Below are positions 29,264 to 38,023 of a DNA stretch of 64,000 bases, piece after piece. Position 1 is the first letter of the stretch; each line of letters begins with the position of its first letter. The notes under the pieces are model-generated. The model did not search any database. It was given only the letters and a program-made list of their open reading frames with translations, and was not told the DNA's origin. The position numbers were made by a program, and so were the translations under genes. The stretch is from positions 56,483 through 120,482 of the forward strand of contig NZ_JAPFFT010000013.1 of NCBI RefSeq assembly GCF_026241105.1, written 5' to 3'. Source of the stretch: Arthrobacter rhizophilus. Its GTDB lineage: Bacteria > Actinomycetota > Actinomycetes > Actinomycetales > Micrococcaceae.

Positions 29264-29496
29264 ACCCGCCCGATATCGACGTCCGGTGAAGTGAGGTCCT
29301 GGCGGGGCAGGGAATGACATTATTTGGGTTCGGCTCACATTTTTTGGAAGTTTAAGACTGAGAAGGAGGTCTTGTGCGAACCAGAATAGGCGACGGCAGA
29401 GAACCCGTCAGCGGGTCCTTGAAGCCCTTGAGGCAACTCCCGACCTTCATCGCGGCGGTTCGGCGCGGGAGGATTTCGGTAGACGTCCGTGGAGGA
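29264..29496. other. Intergenic stretch with an orphan ribosome site
   Basis: No supported gene. AAGGAGGT just before GTG 29374 is a near-perfect ribosome site, and a frame runs from there (RTRIGDGREPVSGSLKPLRQL...). However, it continues antisense through the HTH remnant and has no coding character beyond about 29500. It may be the preserved 5' end of a lost gene. An AT-rich patch (ATTATTTGGG, TTTTTTGG) near 29313-29346 could carry its promoter. Confidence 0.3.
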
Positions 29497-29703
29497 TCAG
29501 TAGGTCGCCGACTGGCAGTTCAGTGCTTCGCAGATCGCCGTCAGTGTGGAGAGTCGGATGGCTCGGGCTCGGTCGTTTTTCAGGACGTGCAGGGTTACTT
29601 GGCTGATGCCGATCTGGCGGCTGAGTTCGGCCAGAGTCATTCCCTGTTCTGCCAGCAGAATTTGGCCGCGCCTGCGGGCGGGCGAATTGGGCGGCGCCGC
29701 AGT
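29497..29703 (-). pseudogene. Frameshifted Xre-family HTH regulator remnant
   Basis: On the minus strand the frame reads ARRRGQILLAEQGMTLAELSRQIGIS, then QVTLHVLKNDRARAIRLS and TLTAICEALNCQSATY, then stop. This matches the small Cro/C1-type HTH family (MTxxELAxxVGI ... LKNxxAKAIRFSTLxxICxxLxCQPGDLL). Two defects suggest decay. The segment before MTLAEL lacks a usual start codon, since the only in-frame ATG is at 29640, mid-motif. The ending GDLLIL appears one frame over, immediately after the CQ codons, implying a 1-base deletion. It lies directly after the stop of the LacI gene at 29704. Confidence 0.55.
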
Positions 29704-30747
29704 CTAAGCCGGCAAAGCCATCGCAATAGCTGAAGGGGGGCAGGTGGAGCGTCGGACTACCAGGCTTGCAGGGCAGACGATTTGCTGGTCGGGTGACTCC
29801 CCGTTGATCAGGCCCAAGGAGAGACGGCCGGCGAGTACGCCTTGCTCGAACGGTGTTTGATGGACCGTGGTGAGGTCCATCGTTTCTGCCATCGGGTGGT
29901 CGTCGATCCCGATGATTGACATGTCTTGGGGGACGCGGAGTCCTGCTCGCCGCAGGCTTTGGAGAGCGCCGTAGGCAACTTCGTCGGAGAAGGCAAATAC
30001 CGCGGTGGGCAGGCGTGAGAGGGTCAGGAGTTTATCCATGCCTTGGGCACCGCCGTCGATGCCCCATGGCACGGGAACCACGAGTTCCTCATCCACGTCA
30101 ATGCCGGCCGCCGCCAGTGCGCTCCGGTATCCCCGCTCGCGGCTCTCGTCGGCGGAGTAGTGGGTGCCTTCCGGGTCAACGGTGCTGATCATCGCGATCC
30201 GCCGGTGTCCCAGGCCCAGCAGATGATTGACGGCATGTCGCGCGGCCAATTCGTCGTCGATCCCGACAGAGGGACGCCCGGGCTTTATGATTCCGGCGAC
30301 AACTGCGTGGACCCCCATCGCGTCCAGACGCTCCCACTCCTCCTCGGTGATGGGGAAGGCAATATTGATGACGGCATCGACTTTTCGCCGGGCCGGGAGG
30401 TCCTCGAAGAACCGGCGCCTCTCATCGGAGTCGTCGAGAGGGTAGAGGAGTACATCGATGCCGGCGGCCGTGAGTTCTGCCGCTACGCCGGCGATGACAG
30501 CCGAATAGAACCACTCGTTGATGGTCGGAGTGATAAGCCCGACGCGTCCGGTTCGCCCGCCGGCGAGTTTCGAAGCTTCGGGTGAGACCACGTAGCCGAG
30601 CTGTTCGGACAGTTGCTGAATCTTGAGACGGGTGCGTTCGGACACGCCCTTGCCCCCGGCCAGAGCGCGCGAGACCGCGCTCACCGAAACGCCGGCCTCC
30701 CTGGCTACGTCCACCATATTCACTAAATGTCGATCCCCGTTGGCCAT
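29704..30747 (-). CDS. LacI family transcriptional regulator of the sugar ABC locus
   Basis: A 347-residue repressor. The HTH is MVDVAREAGVSVSAVSRALAGGKGVSERTRLKIQQL with the hinge LGYVVSPEASKLAGGRTGRVGLI. The effector domain has the LacI pattern (ITPTINEWFYSAVIAGVAAEL, GVHAVVAG, HLLGLGHRRIAMIS, AVFAFSDEVAYGALQSLRRAGLRVPQDMSIIGIDDHPMAE). It is divergent from the sugar-binding protein gene, and two palindromes in the gap (30769-30784 and 30893-30902) are candidate operators, so it probably represses the ABC/GH13 operon and itself. ATG 30747 is the frame start; an internal ATG at 30714 (MVDVAREAG) is closer to the usual family start. Confidence 0.92.
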   Translation of the reverse strand: MANGDRHLVNMVDVAREAGVSVSAVSRALAGGKGVSERTRLKIQQLSEQLGYVVSPEASKLAGGRTGRVGLITPTINEWFYSAVIAGVAAELTAAGIDVLLYPLDDSDERRRFFEDLPARRKVDAVINIAFPITEEEWERLDAMGVHAVVAGIIKPGRPSVGIDDELAARHAVNHLLGLGHRRIAMISTVDPEGTHYSADESRERGYRSALAAAGIDVDEELVVPVPWGIDGGAQGMDKLLTLSRLPTAVFAFSDEVAYGALQSLRRAGLRVPQDMSIIGIDDHPMAETMDLTTVHQTPFEQGVLAGRLSLGLINGESPDQQIVCPASLVVRRSTCPPSAIAMALPA

Positions 30748-30768
30748 TCTTCAATAGTAGTGGACACA

Positions 30769-30784
30769 ACGCATACGCTTGCGT
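30769..30784. promoter_or_regulatory. Inverted repeat near the LacI gene start
   Basis: ACGCATACGCTTGCGT has 5-bp arms ACGCA/TGCGT around TACGCT, and lies 22 bases upstream of the LacI start codon. It could be an autoregulatory operator. It is a weaker match to the LacI consensus than the site at 30893. Confidence 0.4.
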
Positions 30785-30892
30785 AATTTTTGCGGGAACG
30801 AGACAAGCAATCACCCGGCACCCCCGTACTGAAAGCAAGAATGTCCGTATATTGGCGCTTGACCCTGTCGATCTAAGCCCCTATCTTTAACT

Positions 30893-30902
30893 CAAACGTT
30901 TG
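30893..30902. promoter_or_regulatory. LacI-type operator before the sugar ABC operon
   Basis: CAAACGTTTG is a perfect 10-bp palindrome with the central CG typical of LacI/GalR-family operators. It is about 130 bases upstream of the solute-binding protein start, in the divergent region with the LacI gene. Confidence 0.6.
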
Positions 30903-31032
30903 CGCGAGAGACACAAATCACATCTGAGCCGCTCCGCCGTTGCGGTGTACTGCCGTCGGGAGGATCCGACCCGCAGCGCCCCACCTTGTGGTTGTTCCAA
31001 CGATGGGCAGCCAAATTGAGAGGAAGAAACAA

Positions 31033-32334
31033 GTGAAAGTTCCTATTTTCCGGCGTAGTACCGCTGCGGCCGTCATGGCGGTCGCGGCGGCGCTTGCGCT
31101 GTCAGGCTGCGGCGGTTCCGGAGCGGCCGATGCAAGCAAGACACTGACTGTCTGGTGGTTCGAAGCTCCCGACAGTGCCATGGGCGTATCGTCCGCCCAG
31201 GCACTCAAGGACTTTCAAGCCGCGCACCCGGGGGTCACGGTCAAGTTCGAGCAGAAGAGCTTCGACCAGATCCAGCAGTCGGGGTCCATGATCCTGAATT
31301 CCAGCAGTGCACCGGATGTCCTTGAATATGCGAAAGGCTCCGCCACGGCGGGGCTGGCGGCCAAATCCGGTCTTCTCACGGATCTGACGGATGTTGCGGC
31401 AAAGGACGGCTGGGACAAGAAGATCCCGGCCAGTGTGGCCGCGGTCGGCCACTATGACGATCACGGCGTGCTCGGCACTGGCCCGTTGTACGGTGTCCCG
31501 GCCTACGGCGAGTTCGTCGGTGTCTTCTACAACAAGGACATGTTCGCGAAGTACGGGGTAAAGGTACCCACCACCCTGGCCGATTTTGAATCGGCGATGG
31601 ATGCTTTCGTTGCCCACGGCGTCACGCCTTTGACGATGTCCGGTGCGGAATACGGTGCCAACCACCTCTGGTATGAACTGGCGCTCTCCCAGGCGGACCG
31701 AAAGTGGGTCGATAACTTCCAGCTCTACAAGGGGCCGGTCGACTTCCACGACAAGGCCTGGACGTCTGCCGCCCAGACCATGGTTGACTGGGGCAAGAAG
31801 GGCTACTTCAGCAAGGATTCCACGGGCATCAAGGCCACGGACATGCTCAATGCCTTCACTTCCGGCACCAGCCCCATGATGGTCTCCGGATCCTGGTTCG
31901 ATGGACAGCTGAAGACAGGCGTCAAGTCCTTCCAATGGGGGCGGTTCCAGTTCCCCGGCAACAAACTCACGGCCGGATCGGGTGGAAACATCTGGGTCGT
32001 CCCGAAGAATTCAAAGAACAAAGACCTCGCATACGACTTCATCAATCGAACCCTTGACACGTCGAACCAAAACCTGATGGGAAATTCCGGCGGACTGCCG
32101 GTAGCTGCGGACCCCGCTGCCGTAACCGACCCGCAGAGCAGTGCCGCGGTGGCCACGTTCAAGAGCATCGCGGACAGGGACGGGCTCGCCTATTACCCGG
32201 ATTGGCCGGCACCTGGTTACTACGACCAGCAAGTCAAAGCACTTCAAAACCTGTTGACCGGCGCCATCCCGGTCAAGGATTTCAATGACGCAATCGCAAA
32301 GCCGTACCAGGACTACTTGTCACAACTGAAGTAG
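31033..32334 (+). CDS. Sugar ABC transporter solute-binding lipoprotein
   Basis: Extracytoplasmic sugar-binding protein (SBP family 1, maltose/oligosaccharide type), about 433 residues, membrane-anchored as a lipoprotein. The N terminus KVPIFRRSTAAAVMAVAAAL leads to the lipobox LSGC, with Cys near residue 25. The mature part has LTVWWFEAPDS, GVFYNKDMFAKYGVKVPTTLADFE and GSWFDGQLK, typical of the family. GTG 31033 with GAGGAAG 7 bases upstream gives a proper signal peptide; the frame extends upstream to 30940 without a good start. It heads the operon SBP-permease-permease-GH13. No ATPase gene is present, so a shared MsiK-like ATPase elsewhere is implied. Confidence 0.93.
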   Translation: MKVPIFRRSTAAAVMAVAAALALSGCGGSGAADASKTLTVWWFEAPDSAMGVSSAQALKDFQAAHPGVTVKFEQKSFDQIQQSGSMILNSSSAPDVLEYAKGSATAGLAAKSGLLTDLTDVAAKDGWDKKIPASVAAVGHYDDHGVLGTGPLYGVPAYGEFVGVFYNKDMFAKYGVKVPTTLADFESAMDAFVAHGVTPLTMSGAEYGANHLWYELALSQADRKWVDNFQLYKGPVDFHDKAWTSAAQTMVDWGKKGYFSKDSTGIKATDMLNAFTSGTSPMMVSGSWFDGQLKTGVKSFQWGRFQFPGNKLTAGSGGNIWVVPKNSKNKDLAYDFINRTLDTSNQNLMGNSGGLPVAADPAAVTDPQSSAAVATFKSIADRDGLAYYPDWPAPGYYDQQVKALQNLLTGAIPVKDFNDAIAKPYQDYLSQLK

Positions 32335-32397
32335 CCCCGACCCGGGGTCCGGCCACGCCGGACCCCGGGATCCTCGGCCCAGGACGGAACCCAAACC

Positions 32398-33324
32398 ATG
32401 AACACACAATTTCAACCGTCAGCCGCAGGCTTGCGGACCAGCCGCAACAGACGCGGATATTTGCTTTACCTTCTTCCCGGGATAACAGGCCTGGCAGTGG
32501 TCGTCGTGCTCCCGTTCGTCACCAATGTCGTTCTTAGCTTCACGAAATGGGCAGGGATCGGAACACCGACTTTCGTCGGTCTGGAGAACTTCACGCGGCT
32601 GCTTCAGGACAGCAACTTCTGGGTCTCCTTCGTCAACAGCATCGCGATGATCGTGGCCATGGCGATCATCCCCACGGCTCTGTCGCTCCTGCTCGCAGCC
32701 CTGCTGTACGACTTCATCGGAAACAAATTTGGCCCACGGATTGCCAGCTTTTTCCGCGCCGGGTTCTACCTGCCCCAGATTCTTCCGATCACAGTCGTAG
32801 GCATCCTCTGGGGCTGGATTCTGCTGCCGAGCGGCGGAGTCCTGAACACCGTCCTGGACGGCGCCGGCCTGGGCGCACTCAAATCAAACTGGCTTGGACA
32901 ACCGTCCACGGCACTGGCCGCCGTCATGGCTGTACTGGTGTGGTTTCAAGTCGGATACTGCCTCGTGATCTTCATGGCCGGCCTGTCCCGCACCGATCCC
33001 TCGCTGACAGAGGCAGCGTCGCTGGACGGTGCGAGCTGGCTCCAGCGGTTCCGCCATGTCATCGTGCCCCAACTAAAACCCGAAATCTACGTCGTGTTGC
33101 TGACAACAACCATCACTGCATTAAAGGTGTTCGGACCGATCTTTGTGCTCACGAAGGGCGGCCCCGGCAACGCGACCACCGTCCCGTCCTACTTCGCATG
33201 GCAGAACTTCTTTTCCAAAAACCAAATCGGTTACGGCGCCGCGATCTCCACCGTGATGACCGTGCTTATCATCGTTCTGGCACTTGTATTCCTCAAAGTT
33301 CAATCCAAAGGCCAGGAGGACTGA
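32398..33324 (+). CDS. Sugar ABC transporter permease (MalF type)
   Basis: Inner-membrane permease, 308 residues, six predicted membrane segments. The first is YLLYLLPGITGLAVVVVLPFV, and FTKWAGIGTPTFVGLENFTRLL is a MalF/UgpA-type signature. The EAA loop that contacts the ATPase is LTEAASLDGASWLQRFRHVIVPQLKPE. It lies between the binding protein and the second permease, 5 bases before the latter. The substrate is probably an alpha-glucoside, judging by the downstream GH13 enzyme (inference). Confidence 0.93.
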   Translation: MNTQFQPSAAGLRTSRNRRGYLLYLLPGITGLAVVVVLPFVTNVVLSFTKWAGIGTPTFVGLENFTRLLQDSNFWVSFVNSIAMIVAMAIIPTALSLLLAALLYDFIGNKFGPRIASFFRAGFYLPQILPITVVGILWGWILLPSGGVLNTVLDGAGLGALKSNWLGQPSTALAAVMAVLVWFQVGYCLVIFMAGLSRTDPSLTEAASLDGASWLQRFRHVIVPQLKPEIYVVLLTTTITALKVFGPIFVLTKGGPGNATTVPSYFAWQNFFSKNQIGYGAAISTVMTVLIIVLALVFLKVQSKGQED

Positions 33325-33329
33325 GGACC

Positions 33330-34226
33330 ATGGCAGTTACCGACATTTCTTCAATGAAAACAAAAACCGCCGAAGCGACCCCGCATGCTGCCCGGGGTCG
33401 GTCCAAGCGCGGTGTTGCCGCATGGATCGTTCTTGCCGCACTGACAGTGACCCTTCTCCTCACGCTCGTTCCGTTTTACCTGGCCATACTCAATGCCTTC
33501 AAGTCGGCCGCAGACTACGCCACCAACGGGCCGGTGGGACTGCCCCAAGGGCTCTCATTCAAGGGAATCACCACCTTTTGGGAGAACGTGGACTTCGGGA
33601 ACAAACTGATCAACAGCCTGGTCATCAGCGCCGCTGTCTCCGTGGGTGCCGTCGTCCTGAGCCTGCTCAACGCCTACGCGATCGGAATCGGCAGGATCCG
33701 GGGACATCGTGTCCTGCTTGCCCTGTTCATGATCGGGCTCACCCTCCCCCAGGAAGCCTTGGTCTACCCCCTGTACTACCTTTCCAAGGAAGTCGGGCTG
33801 TACGACACCAAGACATCGATCATCATCGTCCTTACCGTTCTGCAAAGCGCGTTCGGAACCTATTTCGTCGCCTCAGTCCTCAGCGCATTCCCACGCGATG
33901 TCCTCGAAGCGGCCAAGATTGACGGTGCCGGCAGGCTGAACATCCTCATCCACGTGGTTCTGCCCATTCTCCGGCCCACCCTCATGGTCCTGGGCACGTT
34001 CTTTTTCATCTGGACATGGAATGAGTTCTTTCTGCCGCTCGTCATGCTGGTCTCGGACTCCAACCAGACCGTCACACAGGCCATGGGAACCCTGCAGGGA
34101 GCAATGACCAGCGACCCCACAACCACCGCCGGCGCTGCGCTGCTGGGCATGCTCCCGACCCTGGTCTTCTTCCTGATATTCCAACGAACACTCACCCAAG
34201 GCATCACCGCCGGTGCCATCAAGTGA
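33330..34226 (+). CDS. Sugar ABC transporter permease (MalG type)
   Basis: Second membrane subunit, 298 residues. The N-terminal ~30 residues are polar, then AAWIVLAALTVTLLLTLVPFYLAILNAFK. The EAA loop is VLEAAKIDGAGRLNILIHVVLPILRPTL, and FFFIWTWNEFFLPLVML is typical of MalG/UgpE. ATG 33330, with GAGGACC just before it, is the true start; the same frame runs open far upstream over the previous gene and is not coding there. It is coupled to the MalF-type permease 5 bases away. Confidence 0.93.
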   Translation: MAVTDISSMKTKTAEATPHAARGRSKRGVAAWIVLAALTVTLLLTLVPFYLAILNAFKSAADYATNGPVGLPQGLSFKGITTFWENVDFGNKLINSLVISAAVSVGAVVLSLLNAYAIGIGRIRGHRVLLALFMIGLTLPQEALVYPLYYLSKEVGLYDTKTSIIIVLTVLQSAFGTYFVASVLSAFPRDVLEAAKIDGAGRLNILIHVVLPILRPTLMVLGTFFFIWTWNEFFLPLVMLVSDSNQTVTQAMGTLQGAMTSDPTTTAGAALLGMLPTLVFFLIFQRTLTQGITAGAIK

Positions 34227-34361
34227 ATCCGCCGGGCGCCCGCAGCAGATGGTCATCCCGGGGGGCGCCGTCCGCGGCCGCAAACGAACCTTGACCATCG
34301 TTGAGGCCGTGGACGACGAACATGTCACCAGCCACCAATACCCAAGAACAGGAACCAAGCA

Positions 34362-36038
34362 TTGAACAGCTCCAACGACGTGAGCCTTGACGACTGTAAC
34401 GAGGCCAACTGGTGGCGCCAAGCCGCCGTCTACCAGATCTATCCGCGCAGTTTCGCCGATGCGAACGGCGACGGCCTGGGCGACATCAAAGGCATCACCT
34501 CTCGCGTCCCGTACCTGAAATCCCTCAGTATCGATGCCGTCTGGTTGAGCCCTTTCTACCCCTCGTCCCTGGCCGACGGCGGCTATGACGTGGATGACTA
34601 CCGTAACGTGGACCCGAAGCTGGGCACGCTGGCCGACTTCGATGAGATGGCGACCGCCCTGCACGCCGCTGGCATCAAGCTTGTGGTGGATATCGTTCCG
34701 AACCACTCCTCGGACCGGCATGAATGGTTCAAGGAGGCGCTGGCTTCCCCGAAGGGCTCGGCAGCCCGTGAACGCTACATCTTCCGCGACGGCCTGGGCG
34801 AAAACGGCGATCTGCCGCCCTCGGACTGGGACTCGAAGTTCGGTGGCCCTGCGTGGGAACGCATCACCGAACCGGACGGCACGCCCGGGCAGTGGTACCT
34901 GCACATCTTCGCGAAGGAGCAGCCGGACTTCAACTGGGACAACCCCGAAGTCCGGGACGACTTCCTGAAGACCCTGCGCTTCTGGTCCGACCGCGGCGTG
35001 GACGGCTTCCGCATCGACGTCGCCCACGCCCTGATGAAGGACCTGTCTGAGCCTCTTCCGTCCAAGACCGAGCTGCCGGTAGAAGGCACCGGGGTTGATG
35101 GTCTGGTCGACGGTTCCCACCCGTTCTGGGACCGCGACGAGGTGCACGAGATCTATGCCGACTGGCGCAAGGTGTTCAATGAGTACACCCCGCCCCGGGC
35201 GGCCGTCGCCGAAGCCTGGGTCCACGCGGACCGCCGCGCCCGCTACGCCAGCCCACAAGGACTGGGCCAGGCCTTCAACTTCGACCTGCTGCAGGCCGAT
35301 TTCGACGCCGCCCAGTTCCGCACCATCATCACCAAGAACCTGGCGGAGGCTGCAGCATCCGGCGCCTCGTCCACGTGGGTCTTCTCCAACCACGACGTCA
35401 TCCGCCACGCCACCCGCTACGGCCTCCCCGCCGGCGGCGGACGCCATGGCCAGGAGTGGCTGCTCGACGGCGGTTCCCCAGCCGCCGTGGACGCCGAACT
35501 CGGCCTGCGCCGTGCCCGTGCCGCGTCCCTGCTGATGTTCGCCCTGCCCGGCTCGGCCTACCTCTACCAGGGTGAAGAACTGGGCCTGCAGGAAGTCGGC
35601 GACATCGTGGATTCCGAGCGCCAGGACCCGGCGTTCTTCCGCAACCCGGGCATCGAAGTCGGCCGGGACGGCTGCCGTGTCCCGCTGCCCTGGACCGCCG
35701 AAGGGTCAGCCTTCGGTTTCGGAGCCGGCCGCGCTCACCTCCCGCAGCCGGAATGGTTCGCCGGTTACGCCGTGGACGCGCAGAACAATGTCCCCGGCTC
35801 CACGTTGGAGCTGTACCGAGAAGCCTTGCTCTACCGCCGCCACCTGCTGACTGAAGAGCAACTCACATGGGTGCGTGCGGATGATGCGGTCCTGCACTTC
35901 GTCCGTCCCAACGGCTGGCAATCGGTGACGAACTTCGGCAGCGGGCTCGTGGAGCTGCCCGTAGGGATTGTGCTCATCAGCAGCGGACCGCTCGACGGCG
36001 GCAAGCTCCCGGCGAACACCACGGCCTGGATCGTCTGA
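34362..36038 (+). CDS. GH13 alpha-glucosidase
   Basis: Cytoplasmic glycoside hydrolase family 13 enzyme, 558 residues, likely hydrolysing imported maltose or isomaltose-type sugars. Conserved regions are WWRQAAVYQIYPRSFADANGDGLGDIKGI, the DIVPNHSSDRHEWF calcium/region I, GFRIDVAHAL with the nucleophile Asp, VAEAWV with the acid/base Glu, and FSNHDVIRHATRYG with the third Asp. The start appears to be TTG 34362, with AGGAACC upstream. It is the fourth gene of the sugar uptake operon, 135 bases after the permease. Exact substrate (maltose, isomaltose, sucrose or trehalose) is not decided by the sequence. Confidence 0.92.
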   Translation: MNSSNDVSLDDCNEANWWRQAAVYQIYPRSFADANGDGLGDIKGITSRVPYLKSLSIDAVWLSPFYPSSLADGGYDVDDYRNVDPKLGTLADFDEMATALHAAGIKLVVDIVPNHSSDRHEWFKEALASPKGSAARERYIFRDGLGENGDLPPSDWDSKFGGPAWERITEPDGTPGQWYLHIFAKEQPDFNWDNPEVRDDFLKTLRFWSDRGVDGFRIDVAHALMKDLSEPLPSKTELPVEGTGVDGLVDGSHPFWDRDEVHEIYADWRKVFNEYTPPRAAVAEAWVHADRRARYASPQGLGQAFNFDLLQADFDAAQFRTIITKNLAEAAASGASSTWVFSNHDVIRHATRYGLPAGGGRHGQEWLLDGGSPAAVDAELGLRRARAASLLMFALPGSAYLYQGEELGLQEVGDIVDSERQDPAFFRNPGIEVGRDGCRVPLPWTAEGSAFGFGAGRAHLPQPEWFAGYAVDAQNNVPGSTLELYREALLYRRHLLTEEQLTWVRADDAVLHFVRPNGWQSVTNFGSGLVELPVGIVLISSGPLDGGKLPANTTAWIV

Positions 36039-36217
36039 CCCGGAGCAAACAGCAGGCATCCGGCACAGACCAAGTTCCCCCGGAGCGCTGCAAACGAAGG
36101 CAAGACCGAACCCAAACGAGGACACCGTTAGGAATCCTCAGCCCGGCATCTCGAGGCCTTCCTGTGATGCCGCATCCTTGGCTTTCAACAACAGCATCTT
36201 CTACGAAGACGGGCACC

Positions 36218-36526
36218 ATGAGCATCAAAATTTCGGACTTCACCACCCTGTTTGGGGACACTGCCGTAACCGAACCGGCATGGACCGCTGAGACGGTCAC
36301 CGGCGCCATCCGCCGGATCGAAAAAGAGCACCCCGGGTACAGCTATTCCTACGCCACGGAGATCCGGTGTGACGCCTGGGAGTGCAGCCGGTTCATGGAG
36401 CTCAAACTCGTCCGGGGGATCAGCACTGGCATTACAGCTGATGAGGCATACGCTGCCCACCGGGCAGAGCGCCTCGATGCGCTGCTCGCCGAACTGATCC
36501 ACATGCCAGAAGACCTTGGCAACTGA
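36218..36526 (+). CDS. Hypothetical protein after the glucosidase gene
   Basis: A 102-residue soluble protein beginning MSIKISDFTTLFGDTAVTEP and containing ETVTGAIRRIEKEHPGYSYSYATEIRCDAWECSRFMELKL and a C-terminal helix-rich AYAAHRAERLDALLAELIHMPEDLG. I do not recognise a family. The frame extends upstream to 36164 (MMPHPWLST...), but that part has no coding bias and no ribosome site, so ATG 36218 is more likely. Codon use resembles neighbouring genes. It may belong to the sugar operon as an accessory gene, or be independent. Confidence 0.6.
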   Translation: MSIKISDFTTLFGDTAVTEPAWTAETVTGAIRRIEKEHPGYSYSYATEIRCDAWECSRFMELKLVRGISTGITADEAYAAHRAERLDALLAELIHMPEDLGN

Positions 36527-36830
36527 CTGGTGAGCGACCGACTACTTTCGCGTATCGGTCGTGGGTGCCGAGCGGCCATCGCCATCTGTGATCCGGCGAA
36601 CCCCACCGCTGTTCCCACGCGGGGGCTCAAAGTCCCCTGATGACGCCACGACCAATGAGAGGCCACAATGCCACCCCCGATTCGCTGCCGCAACGTTCGT
36701 TCCCAGCACTGGAGCAGGAGGCTTCACCCCTGCCGTTCGCCCCAGGTATGACACGGTCGCCTACCCCGGATAACCAGCCTCAGAACCATGACGTTCTCGT
36801 CACAGCTTTGGCCGAAAGGAAAACGAAGTC
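36527..36830. other. Intergenic region before the Gfo/Idh/MocA gene
   Basis: About 300 bases with no supported gene. It presumably holds the promoter of the oxidoreductase at 36831. I see no LacI-type palindrome here, unlike the other sugar genes. The AAAGGAAA at the right end is the ribosome site for ATG 36831. Confidence 0.35.
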
Positions 36831-37880
36831 ATGTCAGAGTGTGCTGTGATGGAGACCGCCGCCAGCTCCGTACCCGCTGTCCGTTGGGGAATCCTGGGCA
36901 CAGGATCCATTGCGGGCCTGCAAACGGCGGATCTGATCGCCAACGGCTCCACCGTCCGGGCCGTGGGCTCGCGGACGATGGCTTCAGCCGCAGAATTCGC
37001 TGCCAGGTTTCACATCGCTACCGCCCATGCCAGCTACGAAGATTTGGTTGCTGACCCCGATGTGGATGTGGTCTACGTTTCGACGCCACACGTGTTCCAT
37101 TTCGAGAACGCGCTCCTCGCGCTCAACGCGGGCAAACATGTACTGATTGAGAAGCCCGTTGCCATGAACGCAGCCCAAGCAGGGGAAATCGTAGCCGTGG
37201 CCGAATCAAGGGGACTTGTCGCTCTTGAAGCCATGTGGACACGCTATCTTCCGCACATGGTCCGTATTCGTGAGCTGATCCGATCGGGCGCATTGGGCGA
37301 TGTCCGGACGGTGATCGCTGACCATAGTCAAAACCTGCCGAAGGATCCGCTCCACCGGCTCAACAACCCGTTGCTCGGCGGCGGCGCTCTCCTCGACCTG
37401 GGTATCTACCCCGTTTCCTTGGCTTTTGAGGTCTTTGGAGCGCCCGCCAAAATCCAAGCGAGCGGCAGCATGACAGCTACGGGTGTGGACAGGCAGGCTG
37501 CGATGATCTTCGAATACCGCGATGGCCAGCAGTCGCTGCTGCACTGCGCGTTGGACACATCAGGGCCGAATCGTGCCTCGATCATCGGCACGGACGGCAG
37601 AATCGAGATCGAGCCGGTCTGGTACGCGCCGTCAGCGTTCACCAGATACGACGCGAACGGGCACGTGGTCGAGAGGTTCGACGAGCCGGTCACTGGCCGT
37701 GGAATGCAGTACCAAGCGCACGAAGTGGAGCGGTTGATAGCCTCCGGCGCCATCGTCAACGACATCCTGCCCCTTCGAAACAGTGCCTTGATCATGGAGA
37801 CCATGGACGAAGTTAGACGCCAGATCGGACTCACTTACGAAGGTGAAGGCACAAAAAGGTGCCAGGAACGACTGTGGTAA
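36831..37880 (+). CDS. Gfo/Idh/MocA family oxidoreductase
   Basis: NAD(P)-dependent sugar or polyol dehydrogenase, 349 residues. The Rossmann domain is RWGILGTGSIAGLQTADLIA with VRAVGSRTMASAAEFAARF. The signature EKP motif is HVLIEKPVAMNAAQAGEIV, and the C-terminal beta-sheet domain starts at GDVRTVIADHSQNLP, with LLDLGIYPVSLAFEVFG typical of the dihydrodiol-dehydrogenase-like subgroup. ATG 36831 has AAAGGAAA upstream; ATG 36849 is an alternative. It overlaps the 3' end of a decayed minus-strand ligase fragment. The substrate is unknown. Confidence 0.88.
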   Translation: MSECAVMETAASSVPAVRWGILGTGSIAGLQTADLIANGSTVRAVGSRTMASAAEFAARFHIATAHASYEDLVADPDVDVVYVSTPHVFHFENALLALNAGKHVLIEKPVAMNAAQAGEIVAVAESRGLVALEAMWTRYLPHMVRIRELIRSGALGDVRTVIADHSQNLPKDPLHRLNNPLLGGGALLDLGIYPVSLAFEVFGAPAKIQASGSMTATGVDRQAAMIFEYRDGQQSLLHCALDTSGPNRASIIGTDGRIEIEPVWYAPSAFTRYDANGHVVERFDEPVTGRGMQYQAHEVERLIASGAIVNDILPLRNSALIMETMDEVRRQIGLTYEGEGTKRCQERLW

Positions 37881-38023
37881 TGGGTTGACAAGGTCCAGTG
37901 AAGGTAAGCGTCCCATTTGGGTTCGAACACCAGACCGCTACCCGCGGAAGGAATGGCCTCCACCACTTTCGCCAACGCCAGCGAAACGGGAGGACACAAT
38001 GACCGCGGCACGCTCTTAGCCAT
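37835..38023 (-). pseudogene. ATP-dependent DNA ligase, N-terminal fragment
   Basis: The minus-strand frame MAKSVPRSLCPPVSLALAKV, followed by VEAIPSAGSGLVFEPKWDAY, matches the N terminus of ATP-dependent DNA ligases of the LigC/LigD type (PPVxxMLAxxVxxIPxxxGLxYEPKWDGFR). The Lys of FEPKWD is the adenylation residue, but the following Gly is Ala. After Tyr the similarity stops (LHWTLSTHYHSRS...) and the frame ends inside the oxidoreductase gene. Only about 45 of some 350 residues remain, so this is a truncated remnant. Similarity is from memory of the family motif. Confidence 0.55.

Noticed and set aside
29374..29733. 119-residue plus-strand gene with a strong ribosome site
   Set aside because: After about 40 codons it runs antisense to the HTH remnant, with no coding bias or family match. 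I kept only a note of the orphan ribosome site.
32547..33329. N-terminal extension of the second permease over the first permease gene
   Set aside because: The frame is open but its translation is an Arg/His/Pro-rich shadow of the MalF-type gene. Coding character and a ribosome site appear only at ATG 33330.
33873..35447. Long minus-strand frame opposite permease and GH13 genes
   Set aside because: It is antisense to two clearly conserved genes, has shadow composition and no recognisable domain.
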